From the NCBI GenBank assembly GCA_029378245.1, contig JARKIF010000437.1, forward strand, positions 1-18,782: a stretch of DNA of 18,782 nucleotides. The letters are read 5' to 3'. The stretch comes from Roridomyces roridus (Eukaryota > Basidiomycota > Agaricomycetes > Agaricales > Mycenaceae). This document shows, piece by piece, positions 8,327 to 18,059 of the stretch (position 1 is the first letter of the stretch; the number at the start of each line of letters is the position of its first letter). A program made the translations under genes and the position numbers. The notes below the pieces were generated by a model. The model saw only the letters and a program-made list of their open reading frames with translations. It was not told the origin of the DNA and made no database searches.

Positions 8327-10989
8327 AGTGGCGGGAACAAAGAGAGAATGAGCGTGTCTTCTCTTTTGGCCTAATTTCTACGGGCTTTTGGCTTGTGATT
8401 TTCTCGTTTGAATTGATCACACAGCCACAGGTTCACAAATGATACTTCTAAAGGCCAGACTAGACTCGACAAAGCATGAGGCAACGTCTAGAAACCACAG
8501 AATCTCCCAGATTCTCCCAGAAGCGCCGACTCGAGGTTGGCTCGAGGCTTTCTTTTTGTCACCTACTTACCCACGGAATGTCGACTTTTTCTTATCTTGA
8601 CTAACGCCCGTGCAGACCCGACCTTCGCGGCAACTTCAGGAAATCCGGGTTCTCGTAAAGATTGTCGCTCTGTGATTCTACTCACAACGAGGTCTTGGAA
8701 ACAGAGGAAAGACCGTTGGCTTGTGATTTCCTCGTGTGGACCCTTATCAAATCTAATCTCAAGCCCATTTAGGTGGAGCCCCTGTCTTGGAGGTATCTTC
8801 CTTGAATTCCTCGCATAGCGAACTGACTGGAGCTCAATCTCGTCTCGATATTATCACAGGTGTCATCGTACAGCCAGAAAATCGTCTGAGGAAGCATAAA
8901 GGATCGCACAATTCCTCCACAACTCGAAATTCTCTAAGGCAACTTCACTGAGGACGCTCTCGGATGAGACATACTATCAGTAGCAAGATGCAGACTGTCT
9001 GAGATTTCCGTATAGGTGGTTCTTTCCAAGGTTTCACGAAACAGTGGCAACGGGCCACCGCTCCAGCTCTAGTCTCGGGACCAGACTCTATACAACTGAC
9101 GAAGCCAGCTCGCTCAAATGATCATCGGGACCTTTCCATACTTCCGTGATAAAGTCTTCGTCCAGGGCCGGAGAGGTGCGGTTCGTCCGTCAAGAAATAA
9201 AAAGCCTAACCGGTTCACTTCAAGCACGCCTCTGGAAACGCGCCGGGCGCCCAAATCCTCGTGGCCGAAACTAATGAGGCTGGCGTTGTTGGACGCTAAT
9301 GCGCAGATTGCGGAAGTTTGTGGGATGTCTTCAGCGTTCCTTCATCAAGTATGCAAAATTGAGTCGGATGTATCAGCCGGGACGAAGTATTCCGACCTAC
9401 TTGTCCCTGACAGAGTCTCGGATGTTGATTTTCAAGCCCGAGGCTCGGCGGTATGTCACACTTGGATGCCCAAAAGATATTCTGACATGGAAACGCACTC
9501 GGGCGAGCGCCACAAACGCTCTAGTCCGCCGTCGCGCTCTCTTTGAGCCGCTCTCCCCGTGAATTTTCTCAGGAGCCCAAGAATCATGGCGCCAGCCGAG
9601 CGGACATTCCCGGGTTCGAAGGTGCCCTAATATTTCCTGCGCCGGAAACCCAACGATTTCCGCCGCCTGGCAGACGAGCATATGGTTGACGTCTAAACTT
9701 CGGTAGCCACCGATCTTCTAAAATTTGGAATTCTGCAAAGTTCTACTACCTGCCGTCCTAGGTTGGATCCGCGAGCCAGGCTGGCGGCCATCTGCGCAAC
9801 GATGGCCACAAAAATGCTAAGGGAACTGTCGACGATCTGGTCTAGCTCGCGGGTCCGGCGTCTTGCGGAAATTGACATGTGTGAGGCGGATTGGCGAGCT
9901 AATGATTGGCCAACCCTAATTGCAGTATCTCCGTCTGGCGGTCGCTAAATTGCGCTTCTCAGGACATAACTGCAATCAGCGCAATGGCATCTGGACGTAG
10001 AATCAGATTCTTTCCACGTTGGTGGAGACCTGCCGTCCATTCTAGTGCGACGTACTAGTTTCTGCTCAGGGTTCCATAAGCGAGAGAGCCGCCGTCGGCC
10101 TATTCATCCACAGTGAGTATACAATCCTTAGAGGGGACGGCGCATATAGAATTGGCGCCAAATAAGTCAAGGTCTGATTCAACGTATTCTCTCTCCTGCC
10201 TCCTATAATGTGAAACCTGCCCTAACTTGCCATAGCATTGCTTCCGGCGCCTCAGCCGAATCAGCGGCAATCTGCGTATATGTACGCACTGCGAACATGG
10301 ACCCATTATGCCGGGATATCAACTAGAAAGCGAACACGGACATGGACGGGAAATAGGCGTCAGCAATGATTAGCATGTTGGCGGCAAACAAGCCACTGAC
10401 CTTTTCTGGACTCTGGCCCATTTGGAAGCGCGCCACATCCGGCAATGTCCAGACCGAATTGATTCCTAGTGTGTTGCAAATGTTTCGAGGGCCAGCAGGA
10501 ACGACTGTTGAATCCCGCGGGCAGTGACGCACACCGAGGATCACGGAGGGCCACGAGGTTCCTGTTCTATACCACGTTCATATTCGAGCACGAAACAGGG
10601 TAAGAGGAATTGTCACAGTAGCCTCCCTATTGACATTCAAAAGAGTACCTGATTAGATCTAGTTTTGACAGGGTCTTCTATTGATAAGCTTTTCGACACA
10701 CTGTCGAGCCTTTTTTTAGAAAGATTCTCGTCATGCCGGCAAGAAGGAAAGGATGAGTTATGGGCCGGGCACACGTTGGAATCGCCCGAAAATGAGCTAA
10801 GGTGTTCGGTGGAGAAACGGAGACACTCCGTCCAAATCAGATGGATCTAGATTCGCTCAATGTTACGTCGATCACGATCATGGATTCCCTAATATGGTTC
10901 CTTTCAACTCTACTCTGTTATAAACCAATGGCGGATCTCGGTCGTATTGCACCGTTTAAACGCGAGCCCACCACCCTTCCACTTTGCTC
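8327..10989. other. Gene-poor interval (2.7 kb), no recognisable gene
   Basis: This stretch contains the perilipin promoter at its left end and the HMG-box gene promoter at its right end. Between them is sequence that looks lower in G+C than the flanking genes. The longest ATG-initiated frame on the plus strand (9118-9546, 142 codons) is Arg/Ser-rich, resembles no family I know and has no supporting splice partners. Other frames are shorter or start only at GTG/TTG. I see no transposase, reverse transcriptase, integrase, terminal repeats or tRNA boxes. A tiny direct repeat, TCTCCCAGATTCTCCCAGA, lies at about 8504-8522. It may be long regulatory DNA, a lineage-specific non-coding RNA locus, or a fully decayed gene or element. 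Confidence 0.6.
10919..10929 (+). promoter_or_regulatory. TATA box with overlapping CCAAT, HMG-box gene promoter
   Basis: TATAAA at 10919-10924 runs straight into CCAAT at 10925-10929, about 65-70 bp upstream of the HMG-box ATG at 10990. That is a plausible distance for a fungal TATA element. The CCAAT motif lies downstream of TATA, an unusual order for a Hap-complex site, so only the TATA part is persuasive. Confidence 0.5.
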
Positions 10990-12410
10990 ATGCCCCCCAA
11001 CGTTTTTGGCTGGACTCCGGACAACGAACTCGGCGACATTGTCGACATCCCAGAGCACCACTTTACCTTCTCCATGCCCTCGCCGTGCACCTCTACGGTC
11101 CAGCTCACACCATCCCCACCACCCGCCCTCATGTTCAGTCCTGACCCGCAGGCCAGAATCCCCCGACCCCCGAACCCATTCATCATCTTTCGCACCCACT
11201 TTGCACGCAAATACCACAACCCACAGCGGAATCGTCCGCGTCGACCCAGCACGCTTGGTCGCACCGTCTCCGGCAAGGCTGCCGACGCGTGGCGCGAGCT
11301 TCCTGCCCCCGAAAAGGAGAAGTATCGACAGCTGGCCGAGGCAGCCAAGAGGCAACATGCCATCGACTACCCCGATTACCAGTACCGCCCCCAGCGTCGC
11401 ACTAACCAGGCTGCTCCCGCCGCGTCCTCATCCAGCCGCCGCGTCGCACCTGCTCCTGCTCCCAGGACCAAAAAGCGGAGTCGTTCGCCCGCAGTCAGCA
11501 TCCATACCACCCACATCACTGCCATGGACGCGCTCAAGATCACGGATAGCCCTCCTCTCAAGAAGCGCTCGTGCTCGCCCGAGTTGGAGTGGCCGCAGCC
11601 GATGGCGAGTGGGTCTTCCATCACGGCGGACCGTCGTCGCTCCTCCTCCGTTCCCGTGACCTCAGGAGAGCACTTTTACACCCTGGGCATCTGGCCTTCG
11701 GTTGAGGAGCAGCCGGGCGACGGGTGGGAGCCCCCAGTCCAGTCGAGACGTCGGTCGCGCTCTGTAAACGAGTGGATCAATCTGGTGCCCTCGTTCCATC
11801 CACTGCCTGACACGACTTACCTGGATCCTCGGAGTCCCCAGGTTCGTTTCCTTTCTCTTGTCCGAATGCTTCGCATTGACATTTGATGCACAGAATGTCT
11901 TGTTCTCGCCCGGCACATACCCTACCCAGTTCCGTGTGCTTTCTCCCAACCCGCATTTCAACGATACCGCCCACCCGCCCACCTTCTTCGCTCCAAACAT
12001 GCCGCCACTGACGGCCGTTGCGTCCTCGTTGGCAGGCGTGGAACGGGGACCCAGAGTCCTCGACAAGCAGTGTCCCTGCAACGCCGATGGCGCCGAAGCC
12101 TGTGCGCCTCAACCAACCGACGTGGCTGGCTGATGAGGGTCGCCGGTTCGACTCTTCCAGCCCCGACTTTGAGCCTCGACAGCCGCTCACGCCAATCACG
12201 GGTGAGTTCCAGTGGCCACCGAGTGTCGAGTTTGAAGCGCCGGGTGCTAGCAGCTCCATGGACGCTGGCAAGGATTGCGACCAGGGCTGCGTGGATGCGT
12301 TGGAGGCGTACGAATTTGGACTGCAGGGGCGGCTCAGCGATGCGGAGGAAATCGCTGCGGAATTTGAGGGTATGTACAGCGACGACCCCAGCGACGAGCT
12401 ACGATTTTAG
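10990..12410 (+). CDS. HMG-box (MATA_HMG/SOX-type) transcription factor
   Basis: Exon 1 is 10990-11841, starting at the first ATG (MPPNVFGWTP). A 52-nt intron at 11842-11893 (GTTCGT, TTGAC, GCACAG) follows. The HMG box spans about residues 57-137: IPRPPNPFIIFRTHFARKYH at its start, then Trp101, KEKYRQLAEAAKRQH and YPDYQYRPQRR. This is the DNA-bending, sequence-specific HMG type of fungal mating/developmental regulators. Basic, Ser-rich patches follow (RTKKRSRSP, LKKRSCSPE, RRRSRS), which could serve as nuclear localisation signals. After the intron frame 2 reads NVLFSPGTYPTQFR and onward to a TGA at about 12131-12133, while the acidic C-terminus (LADEGRRFDSSSPDFEPRQP ... DDPSDELRF) lies in frame 3, ending in TAG 12408-12410. 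The frames must be joined between roughly 11936 and 12070. Options are a 100-nt intron 11936-12035, a 43-nt intron 12028-12070, or a one-base insertion in GGCAGGCG at 12031-12038. All donors are poor, so the C-terminal join is unresolved. Target genes are unknown. Confidence 0.78.
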
Positions 12411-13046
12411 CTGCCTCTAACCCACCTATGTGCTGCCGTTCTCGCTATGCGTCGGGCGCCACGGACTCTTTGTATTTTTAGTTGTATATCTGTATGCGTC
12501 TCGTTTATGAGCCTCCTTGTCCGTAAAAGCAGTTACCATATTCTTGTCTGGATATGTTCTCTGCACCACTCTATACCTGTCGTTCGTCTATCTGTAAAAA
12601 ATGTATCATTTTCTCGAAAGCATCCGCATCAGAATTTTAGGGGTACCAAGAAACTTGGATAGGAATGACCGGCATCAGAACGAGAACTATTCCAGAATCA
12701 CGCAGTATTTGCATATCGCCGTCGGTCTTTCCATGGCACCGATGTAGAATTTCCAATGGCTGCGCCTCCGAAGATGATCACAATTAAAGAAATGGCGGCC
12801 GTGGCTGGAGTTTCAAGAAATGTGTCGAGCGACGAGTTCTTGAGGGAGGATGAGATGAATATGTATCGCTGCAGGTTCGGCAGGCTCCCCAAAGTAGAAT
12901 TTAATGCAAGTGCTCGGCATGGTATTATCGGTGGCACTCTTCAAGTCGAGCCCAGGGAGTCAAGTGTCAGTGGGAGGAAGGGACGGCAACACCTCGGCAC
13001 GCACAAACATTGATCGACTTGAGCACAACACTCTTGGCCTTCCACG
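12411..13046. other. Intergenic region between HMG-box gene and PRP40
   Basis: Holds the HMG-box gene's 3' untranslated region and the PRP40 promoter. No TATA box is apparent close to the PRP40 start. A small ATG-initiated frame at 12756-13013 (85 codons, plus) overlaps an equally open minus-strand frame at 12698-12937. Neither matches a family I can name and neither has a convincing splice context, so I do not call a gene. Confidence 0.5.
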
Positions 13047-16000
13047 ATGGTGAGCTCGATGCACTCTGTACCTGACCCGTCTAATCCGATCCGTAGTCGA
13101 CGACCACGCCGACACCAGCGACCCCAGCGACTCCAGTGACTCCGGCGACTCCGGCGACACCAGCAATCTGGGTTCGTCTCCGATCTTTCTTCCCTTCGAA
13201 AGACAGCTGAACCAGGGCCAGACGGAGCATCGTAATCCAGAGGGTCGCACATATTGGTTTAACACGGGGACGAAGGAAAGCGTTTGGGAAAAGCCAGATG
13301 GTACGAGGTTGTCTCTTCTGGCGCCGAGTGGGTCCTGACGACACTCACCATCCAGACCTAAAAACACCCTTCGAAGTGCGCCTCGAAGTCATTTTCGGTG
13401 TGTTACAGAGACTTATCGTACTGCAGCGCGCCCTGAATCAAACCAAGTGGAAGGAATACTTTTCGGGTGGCCGGAAGTACTACTACAATGTACGTCCTTC
13501 CATCTGGTAAGCCTTGACGCCTCTGATTTCGTGCAGACCGAGTCGAAGGAGTCCAAGTGGGACATGCCTGAAGAGCGTTGAGTGAACCACTCACTCCCAC
13601 ATGTTATTCTGATCCATGGACAGTTCTCCTCGTACTGGAAAAAGTCGAAAAGGACACAGCGGCTGCGTGAGTTTTATGCCATCTAAATCGCTCTTGAGGT
13701 AACCTCCACTGACAGCTCCGCGCGCCCGGGATTCACGCCAGTTGGCCCTGGCGCTCTCGTCCCAGTAGGCGCCGACCTCTCTGGCACTCAGACGAACGGG
13801 AACAATGATCATTTGGCTGTGGGTGCTCATACTGGCGGTGTGCCTTTTACGCCTACAAGCATCCTGCCAACACGGCCCAATTTGCCAGATGACCCCGTCA
13901 TTCCGCACAACGGCTTTTCCACCCTCGAGGAGGGCGAGAAGGCTTTCTTCCATCTCCTCCGCAAGGCTGGTGTCGACCACACCTGGGCTTGGGATCAGAC
14001 GATGCGGGCCATTATCACCGACCCGCTCTACAGGGCGCTCAATTCGCTCGCGGAAAAGAAGGCTGCGTACCAAAAGGTGCGTCTCCCTTTTTACCTCGTC
14101 ATCCTGTGATCGATTTTACAGCTTCATTTCTCCAGTACACGACCAACCTGAAGATCAAGGAACAAGAAGACAAAGAGGCCAGATTAACAAAGTTGCGCCC
14201 GGCGTTGCGGAATATGCTCAAGGGTAATCCAAACGTGTTCCATTACACGACGTTTGCCACCGCCGACAAACTCTTCGCGCAGCATCCCATTTGGCAGCAG
14301 GCGCGCATCGAGGCAGAGCGGAAGCTCATCTTCGAGGAGTACGTGGCGGAGCTCAAACAGCGCGAGGTGCAAGAGACGCGCGCTGCGCGGGCTCGCAGTA
14401 TCTCCAAGGTCGTCGCCTTGTTCAAAGAACTGAACGTCGATGTGGTGACGCGGTGGCGTGACGCACAGGAGATGGTGCTCAACTCGGACGCCTGGCGGGA
14501 GGACCGTGAACTACAGAAGCTCCCTACGCTTGACATTCTTCTTGCGTTTGAAGATTACAGTCGTGTGCGCGAGCGGGAGTACGAAGAGCAAATGCGTCGT
14601 GGGCAGGTTGAGAAAACGCGCAAGGAGCGCAAGGCTCGGGAGGCGTTCAAGGTGCGTCTATTCTTTCGTCAATATTTAGGACGTTTTTGACGACATTATC
14701 AACAGGAGCTCCTACAGGACCTGGTCAATACCGAGAAGATCAAGGCCCGCACCAAGTGGAAGGATGTGTTTCCGCTGTTCCGGTCGGACGAACGCTACCT
14801 GAACCTGCTCGGGAACCCAGGCTCGAACCCGCTCGACCTTTTTTGGGACGCAGTCGATGTGCTGGATCAAGAGTTGGAGAAGAAGATTGCCGTTGTCGAG
14901 GGTGCCATCGAGCGCCACAACAATGTGCGTGCGAAACAGGCAGAGAACCAGGACGGGGATGGGGACGTGAAGATGGCAGAAGGAAAGGATGAAGCCGCCA
15001 ACGGAGAGCAAGAGAAGGAGCAGACCAAGGCAGAAGACACAAGCTTTGTTGTCAACCCCGAGACCACGGAGGAAGAATTCCTTGCGGTTGTTAAGGCGGG
15101 CAGCGAAGGCGATATAGGTGTCGAAGCCTTGAGCACAGAGGAACTTCGAGTCGTCTTCAATGCGGTGCGTGCTTTATCACGTCCACCGTTTCCGTCTCAT
15201 TTTTTTTTCAGATGAAAGATATGGCGTTGAAGAAGCGAAACGATGAAAAACGACGAACCGAACGTCGACAGCGACACTTGCAAGACGATTTGCGATACGC
15301 GCTGAAAAAGCTGGCCATTCCGGCGGAAACTACGGAATACGAGGCTGCTGTACCTCTTATTCAGGATCTACCCGAGTTCAAGGCTCTGGAGGATGACGAG
15401 GGGCGCAAGACCGCGTGGAGCAAATATGTCAAGCGGCAAAAGGTGAGACTTATTTTCTGTTTCCTTTGGATGATCTAATGATTACATGGAGCGAATGCGA
15501 GAGGTGGCGGAGGACGATGATGGGGGTAGCGTGGGCAGCCGGCGGCGAAAGGAGCCTGTCCGGGACACTCATGACAGGGAGCGGGAGCGGGACCCTCGCG
15601 ATGGACGAGATGCACGCGGGGGGAGAGGATACCATCGGCGAGATGATTACGAACACGGTGGTCCTCGGGCTCGTGACTGGGGTCGTGACCGTGACAGAGA
15701 CATGGATCGTGACCGTGAATACGGCGGCAGAAAGGACGAGCCCCCGCGGCGGAGAGATCGAGGAAGGGAGCGCAGGAGCTCTGGAGCGAAGGATTGGGAT
15801 GACCCTAACCCTAAGCGTGACATGCGCCGGCGCAGTCGAAGTGGTGCACCACGGGACAGAGAGAAGCGGGACATGTACGAGGACCGGGGCACCGATGACC
15901 GCTTCGAAAAGGTGCAGTGCTTTAATCTTCTCTCTCACACCTTTTCTGACGGCGCGACTCAGCGGGTGAGGTATGATGACGCGATGCAGGTTGACGATAA

Positions 16001-16070
16001 GCCGCCGTCGCCGGCCAAGTCGAAGCCGGAGAATGGGCGGGCAGAGAGTCCAGAGGAGGGAGAGATTTAA
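13047..16070 (+). CDS. PRP40: PRP40 pre-mRNA-processing factor (U1 snRNP; two WW + FF domains)
   Basis: Thirteen exons encode 805 aa: 13047-13049, 13097-13171, 13222-13300, 13356-13375, 13427-13489, 13537-13576, 13624-13666, 13716-14076, 14136-14651, 14706-15164, 15212-15442, 15492-15911, 15963-16070. Introns are 47-59 nt with GTGAGC, GTTCGT, GTACGT or GTGCGT-like donors; frame closes exactly at every junction. Residues 2-24 are a Thr/Pro repeat. WW1 covers about 24-53 (W26, GRTYWFN, W48, P51). WW2 covers about 65-94 (W67, RKYYYN, W88, P91). FF domains follow at roughly 178-230, 245-300, 312-372, 400-462 and 560-625. Residues 631-770 are Arg/Asp/Glu-rich ([18 protein letters not shown]), and the tail ends PEEGEI. 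Known role: a U1 snRNP component that bridges the 5' splice site to branch-point factors and binds RNA polymerase II's C-terminal repeat, in the nucleus. Oddities: a first exon consisting only of ATG, a 20-nt exon 4, a GAG acceptor at 15489-15491, and a last intron (51 nt, stop-free) that could be retained in frame. Confidence 0.94.
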
Positions 16071-16454
16071 CCTGACTATTCCAATTCACCTCTTGTATGT
16101 ATAATTTAAGCCTTCCTTCTTGCCATCTTCAGCACTTCAGCTAGATATGCCGAGAAATGTTCCCAGTCGCGGATACATATGCTCGTACATACCAGGGAGA
16201 TGAGTCATCTCCAAGATTCGTGGCAGCCTCGGCATTTCCACCCTGGCCATAGCCGATATCCGCCTCGGCGCATCCCAGGCATTTCCCAGCACGGCCGGGA
16301 TTTCTTCGTCGATGTCCGCTTTCTCGGTATATCTGAATAGGCAGACAGAGAGTGGGAATAGCCGTGATGAGCGGCATATCATGTTCGGATAGCTCGGAAA
16401 TTCCAGCAAAGCCAACCACGTCTTATAAAACGGATGCAAGATGGGCCTCCATGT
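16071..16454. other. Intergenic region after PRP40, promoter of SDR copy 1
   Basis: About 380 bp. The right end carries a TATA box and the start of the first SDR copy. The rest is open on the minus strand for a long stretch (16137-16577, 146 codons from an ATG), but that frame runs antisense across the SDR start and its product resembles nothing I recognise. No gene is called. Confidence 0.5.
16424..16430 (+). promoter_or_regulatory. TATA box of SDR copy 1
   Basis: TATAAAA lies 25-31 bp upstream of the ATG at 16455. This suggests a very short leader or a transcription start close to the start codon. No equivalent TATAAA is seen immediately before the second SDR copy. Confidence 0.45.
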
Positions 16455-17663
16455 ATGGCCTCTTTGATCTTGAACCACTTTTTCGCAAAAGTACCGGAAA
16501 CGCAGGCCGACCTCGTTGGTCGTACTTTCATTGTCACCGGAAGCAACACTGGAATCGGCTTCGCCCTTGCCGTGCATCTTGCGCGTCGGACCCCAACTCG
16601 ACTTATCCTTGCTGTTCGTGATGTCGCCAAAGGGGAGGCAGCAAAGACGGAGATTATTGCCCAGACAGGCTTCGCGAGGGCACTAGAGGTCTGGCAGCTT
16701 GACATGGCAAAGTTTGAGAGCGTCAAGAACTTTGCGGATCGTGCGAATACTTCCCTCGAACGTCTGGACGGCGCCGTTCTGAATGCAGGGATTAACATAT
16801 GGTCATGGGGTGTGACTTCAGACGGTTGGGAGAGAATGTGCGATTCTTTCTAGTTTCTGGGGTGGTATTCTTACTCCTATAGGCTGCAAATCAATGCTCT
16901 CGCGACAGGCCTACTCGGAGTGTTGTTACTGCCACTGCTTCAGACCACTGCAAAGCTCTCATCTCCTCCCGCGTTTGCAATGGCGCCACACCTCACCTTC
17001 ACTGGCTCTGCGGGTTTGAGATCTCCTCTCGTTCAATGATTGCAAATGACCTCTTCCACAGGCATGTTCCTTGCCAAGTTCACCGACAAGTCAAAGCCAG
17101 ATATGCTGCAAGCTATGAATGTTGAGGCCGAATGCGATATCAAGGACCGATATTTTACTGCCAACTGTTTGATCTCTTCCTTGCCCGCAAAATCGCGAAA
17201 TTGCCGCAGGCGAATGGTCTGGTCGTCAAGTGCGTAACCTCGTGTCTGGCCGAGAATCTTCTGAAAACTTTCGCAGCGTTGTAGACCCAGGTCTCTGTTA
17301 TTCGGATTTGGGTCGAGACCTAGGTTCTCTCGCTTCACTCAGTAAGTCTTCCATGGCCCGCAATACTGCAAATGACCCGCCTTCCAGTGCTTTCATGCGG
17401 TTCATTTCTTGGTCGAGTAGCAAGGGAGCGCTAAGCTTGCTCTACAGAGTCCTCAGCAACACTTCAGCCGGCGTTTTATTTCCTCATGTAAAGAGTACAA
17501 GTGCGTGGTGATATACCATTGATTCTCCCATCTAAACTGTATTCCAGACCGCCATCTTGGACTCTGACTGAAGCAGGGTTTCGTGTGAAGAGCAGCTGTG
17601 GAAAGAAATGGTCGAGTATGGCGCGGACTTTCTCCCGAGGTGCTAGATATCGTGACTGAGTAG
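16455..17663 (+). pseudogene. Short-chain dehydrogenase/reductase pseudogene, tandem copy 1
   Basis: The ATG at 16455 (MASLILNHFFAKVPETQADL) begins a classical NAD(P)-dependent SDR. TFIVTGSNTGIGFALAVHLA holds the TGxxxGxG cofactor motif and LDGAVLNAGIN the NAG motif. Exons are 16455-16837, 16883-17013, 17062-17229, 17277-17341, 17398-17500 and 17548-17663, with introns of 45-56 nt. Lesions: a base appears lost near 17163-17165, so that DRYFTAN replaces the catalytic YxxxK and LFDLFLARKIAKLPQANG falls out of frame, hitting TAA at 17235-17237. Frames mismatch across the 17342-17397 intron. Single Gs seem missing near 17588 (FRV|EEQLWKEMVE) and 17614 (VE|VWRGLSPEVLDIVTE). The family C-terminus is recognisable up to TAG 17661-17663. 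Functional relatives are retinol dehydrogenase/Bli-4-like oxidoreductases with unknown substrates in fungi. As read, the product would stop at about 230 residues without the catalytic lysine. Confidence 0.88.
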
Positions 17664-18059
17664 TTTGGTCGCTTAGATGTTATGCTAGAACTTGCTCCAT
17701 GCTGAGGCGCTTATGGCTAGTGGCTATGGTGCTGAATCTGAAAGAAACACACTCGACCGAAAATTGATTGGCAGTATCTGTCAATCAAGCGAGCTAACCT
17801 TGAGCTTGAACCCAACTCGAACCTCGATTCAACAGGATTCAACCAGGATTGCAACTATCTCGGACTCTCCAGGAGCCACGACAGGTGTATATGTTACACA
17901 TGGTGCAATTTCGACTGCCTGGCTCTGTTTGAACTCGCGTTGCCGGCGGCCGCGCGCTGTGCGCGTCGTCAATGGAGTGTTTCCGTATGGATTCCGGAAG
18001 GTAGTGCGTGCAGATATGTTTTAAGTACATACTCTCCTGGTCCACAGAGACGACGCATC
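17664..18059. other. Spacer between the two SDR copies
   Basis: About 400 bp separate the end of copy 1 from the ATG of copy 2. It contains a short hairpin-forming quasi-palindrome and a micro-repeat GATTCAACAGGATTCAACCA at about 17827-17846. No gene, TATA box or transposon boundary is seen. Confidence 0.5.
17764..17788. repeat. 25-nt inverted repeat (hairpin)
   Basis: Arms 17764-17774 (TTGATTGGCAG) and 17778-17788 (CTGTCAATCAA) pair over 11 positions with one G-T wobble and a 3-nt TAT loop. It lies in the spacer between the SDR copies. A match of this quality could arise by chance in a window of this size. Confidence 0.5.

Noticed and set aside
9118..9546. 142-codon plus-strand frame in the gene-poor interval
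   Set aside because: Arg/Ser-rich, no domain pattern, overlapped by another open frame (9299-9562); likely chance.
9605..9640. GGTTCGA-like sequence suggesting a tRNA T-arm
   Set aside because: The following bases do not complete the T-arm stem, and no D-arm, anticodon arm or acceptor stem can be folded around it.
10323..10544. Minus-strand frame with SGLFAANMLIIADAYFPSM, like a membrane-protein fragment
   Set aside because: Starts only at GTG, is 73 codons long, has no neighbouring exons with continuing homology, and I could not match it to a family.
12774..12836. Resemblance of ITIKEMAAVAGVSRNVSS to a LacI-type helix-turn-helix
   Set aside because: The family is bacterial, the rest of the 85-codon frame has no LacI features, and the match is short; treated as coincidence.
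15803..15815. Telomere-like CCCTAACCCTAA
   Set aside because: Only two units, inside the PRP40 coding exon where they encode Asp-Pro-Asn-Pro-Lys; a chance match, not an interstitial telomere.
15415..15969. Alternative long frames through PRP40 exon 12 on both strands
   Set aside because: Low-complexity Arg/Asp/Glu codons leave other frames open by composition; the spliced PRP40 frame explains the region.
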